A stretch of 64,000 bases of DNA from CALDSL01 sp039810245 (GCA_039810245.1 JBDHWQ010000013.1:35479-99478), one strand, 5' to 3'; positions 16,938 through 26,575 are shown, counted from the first letter of the stretch. Numbers and translations are program-made. Notes: generated from the letters alone by a model not told the origin.

Positions 16938-17360
16938 TCAATCCTGTGCCGGGCGAAATGCCAGGCTGGCATTTGCTCCAGCCTCTGCGCCACGCCCCGG
17001 AAATACTGCCTCGACCGCCATGCCGATGGCGATCGTTTCGGGGCGCAACGCGTCCACACCCAACAGCAGGGCGCTGCCCCGCGGCCCTTCTTCCAGCTCG
17101 ATGATCGCCGCGCAGTAAGGGTGTTCGCGGTTGTAGCCCGCCGCGTTCATGGCGCTGGTGCCCAGGTGGATCACGCTGAACGCGATCAGCCGGCCACGCC
17201 CGCTCAACTCCACCCACTCCATGTCATCACCGTGGCCCCGGGCGCATATCGCGCGAGGCGGAACGTATAGCTCGCCATCCTGCCGGCAGCGCGAGGCCAA
17301 CAGCCTGCCTATGTCGAGGGAACGCTGGAACGCTGCCTGGGTGAATGCCATCTCATGCAT
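16938..17360 (-). CDS. DUF35 OB-fold acyl-CoA-associated protein
   Basis: The 140-residue protein matches the DUF35 family: a short rubredoxin-like region, then an OB-fold (VELSGRGRLIAFSVIHLGTS, PYCAAIIELEEGP, LGVDALRPETIAIGMAVEAVF). The zinc ribbon is degenerate, with only two cysteines (SRCRQ and AICARGH) where four are usual, so it probably binds no metal. DUF35 proteins partner thiolase-fold enzymes and channel acyl-CoA intermediates. The start codon lies 3 nt after the thiolase stop, so the two are translated from one mRNA and probably form a complex. Confidence 0.85.
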   Translation of the reverse strand: MHEMAFTQAAFQRSLDIGRLLASRCRQDGELYVPPRAICARGHGDDMEWVELSGRGRLIAFSVIHLGTSAMNAAGYNREHPYCAAIIELEEGPRGSALLLGVDALRPETIAIGMAVEAVFPGRGAEAGANASLAFRPAQD

Positions 17361-17363
17361 CGC

Positions 17364-18629
17364 CTATCTCCGTTCAAAGATCGTCACCGCGCAGGTCTGG
17401 CCGCTGCCGCCCACATTGTGCACCAGGCCGATGTCGGCATCAATCGCTGCCTGGCGCTCACCGGCTTCACCGCGCATCTGCCTGAACATTTCCACCACCT
17501 GTCCCACGCCGGATGCGCCTACCGGGTGGCCCTTGGCTTTCAACCCGCCGGATGTGTTCACCGGGCACGGGCCGAGGCGCGCGGTCAGCCCCTCATCTAC
17601 CGCCGCGCCGCCTTCGCCCGGCGCGAAGAAGCCCAGGTCTTCAACTGCCAGGATTTCAGCGATGGTGAAGCAGTCGTGTACCTCGGCCAGACGCACCCGC
17701 TCCGGGCCGATGCCGGCCATTTGGTAAGCCACGCGCACCGCGGCGCGCGTGGCGGGGATGCAGGTCAGGTCGGCGTGGCTGTGCAGCGCTCCATCGCTGG
17801 CCTGACCGGTGCCGAGCACCGCCAGCGGCTTTCCGGTAAAGGAACGCGCCAGTTCTTCGCTGACCAGCAGCACCGCCGCCGCCCCATCTGAAATCGGCGA
17901 GCAATCAAACAGCCGCAGCGGCCAGGCGATGGCCGGGTTTACGCGCTCATCACGCAGAAAGTCCAGCTCGTCCTTCCAACCTCGCGCGGGCAGCCCTTTC
18001 TGCGCCAGGTTGGCCGCTTTGACCGCCATCGTATCGCGAATGCGCATTCCAAGCTGCGCTTTGGGGTTGAGCGCGCCGTTGTCGTGGTTCTTAATCGCCA
18101 CGCGCATCAGGGTTTCCGGCATCAGGCCATAGCGGTGCATATAGGCCGTGGCCATGGCCGCGTAAAAGCCGGGGAAGGTGAACCCGCTGTGCGCTACTTC
18201 GGTGGTCACGTCTGCGGCTGTCGCCAGCACGTCCGTCACCTGCCCGGTGGGCAGCGTACTCATTTTTTCTACGCCGCCCACCAGCACAATGTCGTACAGC
18301 CCGGATGCCACCGCCATGATCCCCTGGCGCAGCGCCACTCCGCCGCTGGCGCAGGCATCTTCCACACGCGTGGCCGGACGCGGCAGCAGGCCGGCCCAAT
18401 CCGCAAGGATGGGTGCGGCGTGCCCCTGGCCTTCAAACAGCTCTCCGTTGAAATTGCCGATATACACCGCCTCGATGTCTTTCAGGTCCAACCCTTCGTC
18501 CACTGAGGCGCGCATTTCATGCACCGCTTCCGCAAACAGCTCGCGGCTCGACCGTTCTGGGAAGCTGCCAAAGCGCGTCATCCCCGCGCCAACCACGGAC
18601 ACGCCGCGCCCTAATTTATGCTGTCTCAT
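17364..18629 (-). CDS. Thiolase family protein (SCP-x/acetyl-CoA acetyltransferase type)
   Basis: The 421-residue protein carries the thiolase signatures: VEDACASGG with the acylated Cys, HDCFTIAEI, NTSGG.KAKGHPVGASG with the catalytic His, and a late Cys in GGSGQTCAVTIF. The arrangement is that of the SCP-x/lipid-transfer thiolases, usually paired with a DUF35 protein as here. Members act in acetoacetyl-CoA formation or degradation of branched and steroid acyl chains. Without HMG-CoA synthase or beta-oxidation genes nearby, the exact substrate is open. Confidence 0.88.
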   Translation of the reverse strand: MRQHKLGRGVSVVGAGMTRFGSFPERSSRELFAEAVHEMRASVDEGLDLKDIEAVYIGNFNGELFEGQGHAAPILADWAGLLPRPATRVEDACASGGVALRQGIMAVASGLYDIVLVGGVEKMSTLPTGQVTDVLATAADVTTEVAHSGFTFPGFYAAMATAYMHRYGLMPETLMRVAIKNHDNGALNPKAQLGMRIRDTMAVKAANLAQKGLPARGWKDELDFLRDERVNPAIAWPLRLFDCSPISDGAAAVLLVSEELARSFTGKPLAVLGTGQASDGALHSHADLTCIPATRAAVRVAYQMAGIGPERVRLAEVHDCFTIAEILAVEDLGFFAPGEGGAAVDEGLTARLGPCPVNTSGGLKAKGHPVGASGVGQVVEMFRQMRGEAGERQAAIDADIGLVHNVGGSGQTCAVTIFERR

Positions 18630-18773
18630 CTACCTGCACTCCTGCCCCCGATACCAATACCCGCGCGGTTCTCCCCGCTGCTTTTATTGTACAGAAAAGC
18701 ACGGCGGAACCAAACCGCCTGTACCGCCTGAACTGGATGCGCAGAAGACCACGTTTTGCGCAATAATAGAAAC

Positions 18774-19340
18774 ATGTTAGACCACTGTCAGATCGTCCGC
18801 GCCAGCAAATTTCTCAGCTTGATCCTGCGCCACCGCCCGGAAAAGATTGGCCTGACCCTCGACGCGCAGGGCTGGGCCAGTGTGGATGAGCTGCTGGAGC
18901 GGCTCGCGCAGCGCAATTTCCCGCTGGATCGCGCCGGGTTGAAGCAGGTGGTGGCCGAAAACGATAAGCAGCGTTTCGCGTTCAACCCGGATCGCAAGCG
19001 CATCCGCGCCAGCCAGGGCCACAGCCTGCCGGTTGACCTGGGACTGCCGCCCAGCACGCCTCCAGATGCGCTATACCACGGCACGGCCACGCGCTACCGC
19101 GAATCCATCCTGCGTGAAGGCCTGCTCCCTGGCAACCGCCAGCACGTGCACCTGTCAAAAGATATTCCCACCGCGCTGGCAGTCGGCCGCCGCCACGGCC
19201 GCCCACTGGTCTTTGAAGTCGCCGCCGCGCGCATGCACGCTGACGGTCTGCTGTTTTACCTGTCGGATAACGGCGTGTGGCTGGCTGCCGCTGTGCCGCC
19301 GCAATACCTTACCCTCGTGCAAGAAGAAACTCGCTCGTGA
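18774..19340 (+). CDS. kptA: RNA 2'-phosphotransferase (Tpt1/KptA)
   Basis: The 188-residue protein has the KptA core. An N-terminal winged helix (KFLSLILRHRPEKIGLTLDA with the R-H-R set, then GWASVDELLERL) is followed by an ADP-ribosyltransferase lobe (YHGTATRYRESILREGL, HVHLSKDIPTALAVGRRHG). It transfers an RNA 2'-phosphate to NAD+. Eukaryotes use this in tRNA splicing, but its bacterial substrate is unclear. I choose the ATG at 18774, whose encoded MLDHCQIVRASKFLS fits family starts. No ribosome site precedes it, but an AATAAT 6 nt upstream could give a leaderless transcript. Confidence 0.88.
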   Translation: MLDHCQIVRASKFLSLILRHRPEKIGLTLDAQGWASVDELLERLAQRNFPLDRAGLKQVVAENDKQRFAFNPDRKRIRASQGHSLPVDLGLPPSTPPDALYHGTATRYRESILREGLLPGNRQHVHLSKDIPTALAVGRRHGRPLVFEVAAARMHADGLLFYLSDNGVWLAAAVPPQYLTLVQEETRS

Positions 19341-19470
19341 CTGGTCAATCTCCCAACGGTGACCTGTTGCGCAAGACACCGGAAGACCTTCATCCCCGGC
19401 GTGACCTTTTCCGCCTGGGACTACGCCCGCCGGCAGTGCCAGGACCTGTGCGCGTCGAAATCATAAAGAA

Positions 19471-19503
19471 ACACCCGCCGTGGTCCAATCTGCCGGCGGG
19501 TGT
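19471..19503. terminator. Bidirectional terminator between kptA and xylB
   Basis: A 10-bp perfect stem, ACACCCGCCG / CGGCGGGTGT, with a T-rich tail (GTTTTTATTT) on the plus strand. It lies between two converging genes. The 19341-19470 stretch holds no gene. Confidence 0.8.
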
Positions 19504-19518
19504 CTGGTTCGTTTTTAT

Positions 19519-21009
19519 TTACATTCGTGGAAATACGTCTCGCAGCGCGGGGTACAGCTCGCGGTACACCGCGTAGGACTTCGTGTAAGCATCCATGTCC
19601 TGCGCAGACGGCGCAGTTTGCCCGGTGACGTGCACGCAGGTCTGGCACGCCGTGCGCACGTCTGGCCATGCACCGGCGCCAACGCCCGCCAATAGCGCCG
19701 CGCCGTACGCCGCGCCTTCGGTGGTGTTCACCGTCACCAGCTCGCTTTCCAGTGCTGAGGCCAGAATCTGCCGCCATAATGCGCTCTTGGCGCCGCCGCC
19801 CGAGGCACGGACCTGGGTAATTTCTTTCAACCCGGCGCTCTGCACCAGGCTGAAGATGTCCTTTAACCCGTAGGCCACGCCCTCCAACACGGCGCGCGTC
19901 ATGTGCGCACGGTGATGGCGCACGCTTAGCCCGATGAACGCGCCGCGCGCGTGCGGGTCGGGGTAGGGGGTGCGCTCGCCGCTCAGGTAGGGCAGGAACT
20001 GCAAGCCCTCGCTGCCCGCAGGCACGTTTTCCGCCTCGCGTACCAGCTCGTCAAAGCTTACTCCTGGCGCCAGCGTGTCGCGGTACCACTGCAGGCTGCC
20101 CGCCGCTGAGAGCATTACACCCATGAAGTGCCATGCTCCCGGCAGCGCGTGGCAAAAAGCGTGCAGCCGGCCTTGCGGCTCGATCAGAGCGCTGGGAGTG
20201 CTGGCAAACACAACGCCACTGGTGCCCACCGTCAGCCCCACGATGCCCGGTTCCACCGCGCCTACGCCCACAGCCTGCGCGGCCTGGTCGCCACCCCCCG
20301 CCGCTACCGGCGTGCCGGGGCGCAGCCCGGTCAGCGCGGCCGCTTGCTCTGAAACCACCCCGGTAAACTCGCAGCCTTCAAAGGTGGGCGGCAGCCACGC
20401 GCGCGGAATGCCCAGCGCATCCAGCAGGTCAGATGACCAATCACGCTGCTGCAGGTCGAACAGCACCGTTCCAGAACCATCCGCTTTGTCCATCGCGTAC
20501 TCACCGGTCAGGCACAGACGGATATAGTCTTTGGGCAGCAGGATGTGCCGCGCATTGCGGTACACATCCGGTTCATTTTCCGCCACCCACAGGATTTTTG
20601 GCGCGGTGAACCCGGTCAGCGCCACATTGCCACTGATCTGGATAAACTTCTCGCGTCCCACGCGCCGGTGGATTTCTTCGCATTGCGCCTGGGTACGTTG
20701 ATCATTCCACAAGATAGCCTTGCGCAGCGGGCGGCCGGCTTCATCCAGTAGAACCAGACCATGCATTTGCCCGGTCAGCCCTACACCGCGGATGCTGGCC
20801 GGGTCAACCCCTGTATTCGCCAGCACCTCGCGGATAGACTTTTGGGTCCCATCCCACCATAGGGCCGGGTCCTGCTCGCTCCACAGCGGGCGCGGTGTAT
20901 CAAAGCCGTATTGGCTGGATGCCGTGGCGATTACCTCGCCGCGCGCATCAATCAGCAGTGCCTTGGTGGCGGTGGTGGAAACGTCAATCCCCAGGAAACA
21001 GGCGTCCAT
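19519..21009 (-). CDS. xylB: Xylulokinase
   Basis: The 496-residue FGGY kinase opens with LGIDVSTTATKALLID (phosphate-1 loop). It includes GVGLTGQMHGLVLLD, typical of xylulokinases rather than glycerol kinases, DKADGSGTVLFDLQQRDWS, and the C-terminal adenosine loop RASGGGAKSALWRQILASAL. It phosphorylates D-xylulose to xylulose 5-phosphate. Its start lies 3 nt after the GH3 gene stop, and xylA is immediately upstream in the same direction, forming a xylA-GH3-xylB unit. Confidence 0.92.
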   Translation of the reverse strand: MDACFLGIDVSTTATKALLIDARGEVIATASSQYGFDTPRPLWSEQDPALWWDGTQKSIREVLANTGVDPASIRGVGLTGQMHGLVLLDEAGRPLRKAILWNDQRTQAQCEEIHRRVGREKFIQISGNVALTGFTAPKILWVAENEPDVYRNARHILLPKDYIRLCLTGEYAMDKADGSGTVLFDLQQRDWSSDLLDALGIPRAWLPPTFEGCEFTGVVSEQAAALTGLRPGTPVAAGGGDQAAQAVGVGAVEPGIVGLTVGTSGVVFASTPSALIEPQGRLHAFCHALPGAWHFMGVMLSAAGSLQWYRDTLAPGVSFDELVREAENVPAGSEGLQFLPYLSGERTPYPDPHARGAFIGLSVRHHRAHMTRAVLEGVAYGLKDIFSLVQSAGLKEITQVRASGGGAKSALWRQILASALESELVTVNTTEGAAYGAALLAGVGAGAWPDVRTACQTCVHVTGQTAPSAQDMDAYTKSYAVYRELYPALRDVFPRM

Positions 21010-21012
21010 GCC

Positions 21013-23346
21013 TTACCTCACTTCAACCGGGCAGGTGAAGACCCGTTCTTGAACCTCAGTCTTATCCGTGCCGGGCACATCAAATTGCCCGCACAGGCGG
21101 ATATCGGTTGAGCTGGCCCCCACCATCACCTGGAAGGTGCCCGGCTCGACCACCAGCCGCAGGTCATCATCATAGAATGCCATTATGTCTACTGGCAGGC
21201 GGAAGCACACCTCACAGCACTCACCCGGTTGTAGGGCCACGCGCGTAAAGCCTTTCAGCTCTTTCACCGGTCGCGGCATGCTGGCGTATACGTCGCGCAG
21301 GTACAACTGCGGCACTTCTTCACCGGCACGATCGCCGGTATTGGCCAGTGTGAAACAGATTTCTACCATCAAGCCTGGCGCCGCCTGCGCCGGCTGAACG
21401 CGCAGGTTGGTGTATTCGAACTGCGTATAGCTCAACCCAAATCCGAACGGGTACAGTGGGGTAACGCTTTCGTTGACGTAATCACCGTAGATGTTCGAGC
21501 GCATGCCCGAAGGCTTGTGGTTGTAAAACACCGGAACCTGCCCGGCCGAGCGCGGGATGGAAATGGGCAGACGACCGGCCGGGTTGTTGGCCCCGGTCAG
21601 CGTATCGACCATGGCGCGCGCGCCTTCTTCGCCTGGCACCCAGGCTTCGAGGATGGCGTTAGCACTCTGCGCCAGGGCCGGGATTGACGTAGGCCGGCCG
21701 TTGACCAGCACCAGCACCACCGGGGTGCCCGTGGCGATGACCGCCTGCGCCAGTTTTTCCTGCACGCCGGGAAGCCCCAGGTCGGTGGCATCGCGGAATT
21801 CGCCGGTGGAGCTTTCCGGAGAAAGTCCCGAAATCCCGCCCATCACCAGGATGGCCACGTCTGCGCCTCGCGCGACCTCAATGGCTTCAGCAAATCCACT
21901 TTCATCCGTCGAGAGGATGCCGCACCCTGGCGCGTAGCGGATTTCTACATCCGGGTGCTGGCCACGCAGCGTCTCCAAGAATGTCGCTACCGGCACGGTC
22001 AGCGCCTGCACGCCGGCAGCCGTCAGGCCGTTGAAGGATGAGTCCGCAGCCGGCACAACCCGGAACAGCTCGCACACCGCGGCATACGAGTAGTCGCCCA
22101 TCATGCAACGGGTCGAATCGGCGTTGGGGCCGATGACCGCAATTTTCCGCCCTGAGGGTTGGATCGGCAGCAGGCCGTCGTTCTTCAACAGCACCATGCT
22201 CTTGCACGCGATTTCATATGCCAGCGCGCGGTCTTCGTGGGTGTCGAACAGTTCCAGCACGCCTTCTTCGTCCACGTATGGATTTTCAAACAGACCCAAC
22301 TCGAATTTCTTTTGCAGATGGCGCTGGGCGGAAAGCTCAACCGTCTCTAGCGACAGCTCACCGCTGCGCACGGCATCCAGCAGATCTTCACCGTAGCAGG
22401 CAATGGTCGGCATTTCCACGTCGATACCGGCCGTCAGGGCACGGATGGCGGCCTGTTTGCGCGTTTCCGCCATCCAGTGGTAATAGTGGAGCATCAGCAC
22501 CGCTTCGTAATCCGAGACGACGATGCCATCAAAACCGAGCCGGTCGCGCAGCAGGTCGGTCAGTATCTTGCGCGATGCCGCTACTACCTCGCCGTCGATC
22601 TCCGGGTAAGAGTTCATCATCGAGGCGATGCCCGCGTCACGGATGGCAGCCTGGAAGGGACCCATGTAGATATCCCATAGGTCGCGCCAGCCCAGGTGCA
22701 CCGGGCCGCAATTGAGCCCGCCCTGCGAGAAGGCGTGCCCGATGAAATGCTTGCCTGTTGCGATTACGCCCTGCCGCAGGTCATCACTTTGCAGCCCGCG
22801 AATGTATTCGACGCCGAACTGCGCCACCAGGGTGGGGTCTTCGCCAAACGTTTCTTCCACGCGCCCCCAACGCGGATCACGCGCTACGTCCAACACCGGA
22901 GCCAGCCCCTGGCGCGCACCAGTGGCGAGCATTTCGCGCCGGATGCGCGTAGTCATTTCGCGTGCCAGGCGCGGCTCAAAGCTGCTTGCCAGCCCGATGA
23001 TCTGCGGGTAGATCGAGGCGTTTGGCGCCATCAGACCAACACAGCATTCTTCGTGGACGATGGCCGGGATCCCCAGTCGTGTATTTTCGACCAGGTGGCG
23101 CTGCAACCGGTTGTGGATGCGCGCCGATTCCTGGGGCGGGTAGGTGGATGCGCCGCCAATGCGTGTTATCTGGCCGATGCCATTTTTCAGCCACGCTTGC
23201 ACCTTATGGTCATCCAGCACGCCCTGCGTCTGCAGATCGTACATATACACGCTGCCCAGTTGGGCCACTTTTTCTTCCAGCGTCATTTGCGCCAGCAGCG
23301 CGCTCACTCGGGCGTCAATTTCTTGGTGATTTGATTGTTTCGGCAT
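21013..23346 (-). CDS. Glycoside hydrolase family 3 beta-xylosidase/beta-glucosidase
   Basis: The 777-residue enzyme has the GH3 N-terminal barrel (ARDPRWGRVEETFGEDP, GKHFIGHAFSQGG), the nucleophile loop GIVVSDYEAVLML, and the alpha/beta sandwich (KIAVIGPNADSTRCMMGDYS). The C-terminal fibronectin type III-like domain (YPFGFGLSYTQFEYTN) is present. No signal peptide is visible, so it likely hydrolyses imported oligosaccharides in the cytoplasm. Its position between xylA and xylB argues for xylosidase activity on short xylo-oligosaccharides. GH3 sequence alone does not settle glucose versus xylose specificity. Confidence 0.9.
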   Translation of the reverse strand: MPKQSNHQEIDARVSALLAQMTLEEKVAQLGSVYMYDLQTQGVLDDHKVQAWLKNGIGQITRIGGASTYPPQESARIHNRLQRHLVENTRLGIPAIVHEECCVGLMAPNASIYPQIIGLASSFEPRLAREMTTRIRREMLATGARQGLAPVLDVARDPRWGRVEETFGEDPTLVAQFGVEYIRGLQSDDLRQGVIATGKHFIGHAFSQGGLNCGPVHLGWRDLWDIYMGPFQAAIRDAGIASMMNSYPEIDGEVVAASRKILTDLLRDRLGFDGIVVSDYEAVLMLHYYHWMAETRKQAAIRALTAGIDVEMPTIACYGEDLLDAVRSGELSLETVELSAQRHLQKKFELGLFENPYVDEEGVLELFDTHEDRALAYEIACKSMVLLKNDGLLPIQPSGRKIAVIGPNADSTRCMMGDYSYAAVCELFRVVPAADSSFNGLTAAGVQALTVPVATFLETLRGQHPDVEIRYAPGCGILSTDESGFAEAIEVARGADVAILVMGGISGLSPESSTGEFRDATDLGLPGVQEKLAQAVIATGTPVVLVLVNGRPTSIPALAQSANAILEAWVPGEEGARAMVDTLTGANNPAGRLPISIPRSAGQVPVFYNHKPSGMRSNIYGDYVNESVTPLYPFGFGLSYTQFEYTNLRVQPAQAAPGLMVEICFTLANTGDRAGEEVPQLYLRDVYASMPRPVKELKGFTRVALQPGECCEVCFRLPVDIMAFYDDDLRLVVEPGTFQVMVGASSTDIRLCGQFDVPGTDKTEVQERVFTCPVEVR

Positions 23347-23367
23347 TACTGCTCCTGTGCGATGCGT

Positions 23368-24534
23368 TTAGCGATTTCCGAGCAGCAGATCGATGGTGAG
23401 CTGATCGAGCCGTTCATAGCCCAGGCCGCGCGTGGCAATCGCGTTGCGGTCAAAGCTGTACTGCTTGAGCGCATTGGCCTTTTCCGCCGAGTACTTGCCG
23501 GAGAAACCCGCCATGCTGCCATCATCGGCATTGATTTCAGCCAGCAGCGCCTGAATTTCCGCGTCCTGGTTGAACTGCGCCGCTTTCGCCTTCAGCATCA
23601 TATAGGTGCGCATGCAGCCGCGCGCAAAGTCCTTCACGCCCGCATAATCCTCAGTGCGGTAAGCGTGCGCGTCAAAATGGCGTGAGCCGTCATAGCCTAC
23701 GTCTTCCAGGAATTTCACCAGGTAGAAAGCAGCCTTGATGTCGCGCGAGCCAAAGCGCAAATCCTGATCGTAGCGGCCGGGGTACTGGTCGTTGAGGTCG
23801 ATGTGGAACAGCTTGCCGGATTCCCACGCCTGCGCAACGCCGTGCATGAAATTGATGCCCGCCATGTGCTCGTGCGCCACTTCCGGGTTGACGCCCACCA
23901 TCTCCGGGTGATCCAGTGTGTTGATGAAAGCCAGCATATGGCCGGTGGTGGGGTTGTAAATGTCGCCGCGCGGCTCATTGGGTTTGGCTTCCAGCGCGAA
24001 CTTCAACCCGTAGTTGTTCGCCAGCGAATATTCGCACAGGAAGTTCATCGCTTCGCGCATGCGCTTGATCGCCTCGGCTGCGTTCTTACCAGAGTCGGTC
24101 TCGGTGCCTTCGCGACCGCCCCAGAAGACGTAAATTTGAGCGCCAAATTCAACGCCCAGGTCGATGGCGCGCATCGTCTTTTGCAGCGCATAGGCGCGCA
24201 CGCGCGCATCGTTAGAGGTGAACGCTCCATCTTTGAACACCGGGTCGCCAAACAGGTTAGTGGTCGCCATGGGTACCACCAACCCGGTATCCTGCAGCGC
24301 CTTGCGGAACTCGCGCTTGATGGCTTCTTCTTCGCCGGGAGTGGCGTCAATCGGGATCAGGTCATTATCGTGGAAATTCACGCCGTACGCGCCAACCTCG
24401 CCCAGCAGGTGTACCAATTCTGCCGGGCTGAGCGGCGCGCGTACCGGCCCGCCGAATGGGTCACGCCCGATCGAGCCGACCGTCCACAGGCCAAAGGTGA
24501 ATTTGTTTTCGGGTTTGGGGGTAAAGTCTGTCAT
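23368..24534 (-). CDS. xylA: Xylose isomerase, class I
   Basis: The 388-residue length and the N-terminus FTFGLWTVGSIGRDPFG fit the shorter class I isomerases of Actinobacteria and Thermus. Active-site elements are YGVNFHDND (catalytic His/Asp), VFWGGREGTET, FALEAKPNEPRGD with the metal-binding Glu and the Lys, GVNPEVAHEHM, and LFHIDLNDQ. It interconverts D-xylose and D-xylulose. The terminator at 24607-24648 isolates it from the upstream transporter genes, so it probably has its own promoter. Ribosome site AAGGAGAACAAAA. Confidence 0.95.
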   Translation of the reverse strand: MTDFTPKPENKFTFGLWTVGSIGRDPFGGPVRAPLSPAELVHLLGEVGAYGVNFHDNDLIPIDATPGEEEAIKREFRKALQDTGLVVPMATTNLFGDPVFKDGAFTSNDARVRAYALQKTMRAIDLGVEFGAQIYVFWGGREGTETDSGKNAAEAIKRMREAMNFLCEYSLANNYGLKFALEAKPNEPRGDIYNPTTGHMLAFINTLDHPEMVGVNPEVAHEHMAGINFMHGVAQAWESGKLFHIDLNDQYPGRYDQDLRFGSRDIKAAFYLVKFLEDVGYDGSRHFDAHAYRTEDYAGVKDFARGCMRTYMMLKAKAAQFNQDAEIQALLAEINADDGSMAGFSGKYSAEKANALKQYSFDRNAIATRGLGYERLDQLTIDLLLGNR

Positions 24535-24606
24535 TTTTGTTCTCCTTCAGGATCTTTGCATTGCCACAAGAGTTTGGAAACAGATGAAAAACAGGCATGT
24601 CTGATC

Positions 24607-24648
24607 AAAAAGCCGACTCTTTGCGCAGGCAGGGTGAATCGGCTTTTT
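24607..24648 (-). terminator. Terminator of the sugar ABC importer operon
   Basis: A 10-bp stem, AAAAAGCCGA / TCGGCTTTTT, with a 22-nt loop lies between the second permease gene and xylA. Confidence 0.75.
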
Positions 24649-24700
24649 GTTATGCGCCGTGCGGCGCGGGCTATCCATGTTTGCGGTCCGCGGCGGAAGT

Positions 24701-25579
24701 CTATTCCTTGACTGCGCCCATCGAAATACCGTTCACGATATAGCGCGAGAACAGGAAGTAAATGATGATAATCGGCACCAGGGAAGCCGCCAGCCCCAGG
24801 TAGATGGCGCCGTACTCATGCCTGTAGACGTCGCCACGCAGGGTTTGCACCAGCATAGGCAACGTGTACTTGTCGCGCGTGGTGATCAGGATGAAGGCGT
24901 TGAAGAAGTTGTTCCACGAGCCGACGAAGGCGAAGATGCCGAGCGTAAATGCGCCCGGCGCTGCGATGGGCAGCATGATGCGGTGGAAAATGCCCAGCTC
25001 GCTGGCCCCGTCAATGCGCCCCGCGTCAATCAAATCGTGGATCATGATCGATTCAAGGTACTGCTTGCAGAAGAACACCGACCCGGCTGAGGCGATGCTG
25101 GGCAAGATCAGCGAGAGGTAGTTATCGTCCAATCCCAGCCGCGTCATCCACTGGTAGAAGCCAATGATCGAGAGCTGCATCGGGATCATCACCAGCAGCA
25201 CGACCGAATTGTACATGAACCGCTTGCCTTTGAAGTTGTAGACCACCAGACCGTAGGCCGTCAGCATCGAGAAATATACGGTCACCAGCGTGGTGGAAAA
25301 GGCGATGATCGCGCTGTTCATGAAACCCAGCGGCAGGTTCAGGCCTTTGCTGAGCAGGATGCCATAGTTTGACGCCATGAAGCGGCTGGGCAGCAAGCTA
25401 ATGCCCTGCTGGATTTCTACCGTGGAGCGCGTGGCGTTTACCAGCAACAGCCATACCGGAATGATGGTGATCACCAGCAGCAGCGCCAGGAAGAAGTAGA
25501 TCAGCGCGCGGGTGATCTTCAGGCGCAACGTGTAGTCGTGCTTTACATGTACAGACAGGGGGAGCGCTTCAGATTTCAT
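24701..25579 (-). CDS. Carbohydrate ABC transporter permease (MalG type)
   Basis: From the ATG at 25579, which follows the ribosome site AAGGAGAGTGAG, the protein has 292 residues. It has six predicted membrane helices. The cytoplasmic EAA loop (DAGRIDGASELGIFHRIMLP) docks the ATPase, and the short C-terminus ends IVNGISMGAVKE. This is the MalG/CUT1 architecture. It follows its partner permease by 10 nt. No ATPase gene is present in the cluster, so it presumably uses a shared MsmX-like ATPase, as is common for CUT1 importers. Confidence 0.9.
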   Translation of the reverse strand: MKSEALPLSVHVKHDYTLRLKITRALIYFFLALLLVITIIPVWLLLVNATRSTVEIQQGISLLPSRFMASNYGILLSKGLNLPLGFMNSAIIAFSTTLVTVYFSMLTAYGLVVYNFKGKRFMYNSVVLLVMIPMQLSIIGFYQWMTRLGLDDNYLSLILPSIASAGSVFFCKQYLESIMIHDLIDAGRIDGASELGIFHRIMLPIAAPGAFTLGIFAFVGSWNNFFNAFILITTRDKYTLPMLVQTLRGDVYRHEYGAIYLGLAASLVPIIIIYFLFSRYIVNGISMGAVKE

Positions 25580-25589
25580 CTCACTCTCC

Positions 25590-26501
25590 TTATGCCGACG
25601 CTGCGGTGTTCTCATGGTGGTCGCGCAGCAAGTAGAAGATCAGCAGGGCCACGAAGGTAGTCATGATAAACACCATTACGCCCACCGAAGCCGCCGCGCC
25701 GATGTGCCCCTGGCTGCTGCGGAAGCGCATATACATCATAATATTGTTGGTCAGAATGGAATTGGCCGGGCTGCCGCGCCCATCCGTCAACAGGAAGGGG
25801 ATGTCAAAGAGCTGCATACCGCCTACCAGTGACGTGACCAGCACATAGATCATCACCGGCTTGATCAGCGGCAGGGTGATGAAGCGGAACATTTGCATGG
25901 AGTTGGCCCCATCCACCGTGGCGGCTTCATAAATCGACACCGAGATAGACGTCATTGCCGCCATAATCAAGATAGTCGTTTGCCCAAACCACAACCACCA
26001 TTGAATAAATACAACCAGCCCGCGCATCACCGCCGGATTGCGGATAAAGTCGATTGCCTCAGGCAGTAAATCGGCCCGCACCAGGAACTGGTTGACCGGG
26101 CCGTAGAACGAGAACAGACTGAAAAAGAGCGCGGCCACTGCCGACTGCATCATCAGGTTGGGCATGTAAAACATCATGCGCCACAGGCCGCCGCCTTTAA
26201 TTTTCAATTGAGTGTTGGTGAACCAGACCGATAACAACAGCGCAATACCCAACTGCGGGATGAAGTTCATTAACCACAACGACCAGGTGTTCTTGATCGC
26301 GGTCGTAAACGTGGAATCGGCAAATAATCGCTTGAAATTTGCTAACCCGATAAAGCTACCATGCCCCTTCATCAGCGTTGTATCGGTGAAGCTCAGCCAC
26401 AGGGTGTTGACCACCGGGTACAGGCCGAAGATCAGGAAGCCGATGATAAATGGTGCGATGAAGAGATAGCCGTAGGAGTTCTTTTTCACTTTTGAAAACA
26501 T
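25590..26501 (-). CDS. Carbohydrate ABC transporter permease (MalF/UgpA type)
   Basis: The start at 26501 is set by the ribosome site CCAGGAGCGTACC and gives 303 residues. YLFIAPFIIGFLIFGLYPVV is the typical first helix, and YEAATVDGANSMQMFRFITL is the EAA docking loop. It is the first permease of the importer and lies after a strong hairpin separating it from the solute-binding protein gene. The substrate is inferred as xylose or xylo-oligosaccharides from the neighbouring xylA, xylB and GH3 genes. Confidence 0.9.
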   Translation of the reverse strand: MFSKVKKNSYGYLFIAPFIIGFLIFGLYPVVNTLWLSFTDTTLMKGHGSFIGLANFKRLFADSTFTTAIKNTWSLWLMNFIPQLGIALLLSVWFTNTQLKIKGGGLWRMMFYMPNLMMQSAVAALFFSLFSFYGPVNQFLVRADLLPEAIDFIRNPAVMRGLVVFIQWWLWFGQTTILIMAAMTSISVSIYEAATVDGANSMQMFRFITLPLIKPVMIYVLVTSLVGGMQLFDIPFLLTDGRGSPANSILTNNIMMYMRFRSSQGHIGAAASVGVMVFIMTTFVALLIFYLLRDHHENTAASA

Positions 26502-26517
26502 GGTACGCTCCTGGGGG

Positions 26518-26551
26518 AATGGGTCAGTGCAGGGGCCTGCACTGACCCATT
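26518..26551 (-). terminator. Strong hairpin between binding protein and permease genes
   Basis: A 16-bp perfect stem (AATGGGTCAGTGCAGG / CCTGCACTGACCCATT) with a 2-nt loop and no U-run. Such structures usually stabilise the binding-protein mRNA or partly attenuate the permease genes. Confidence 0.7.
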
Positions 26552-26575
26552 CATTATACAACGGCTAGTCGGATA

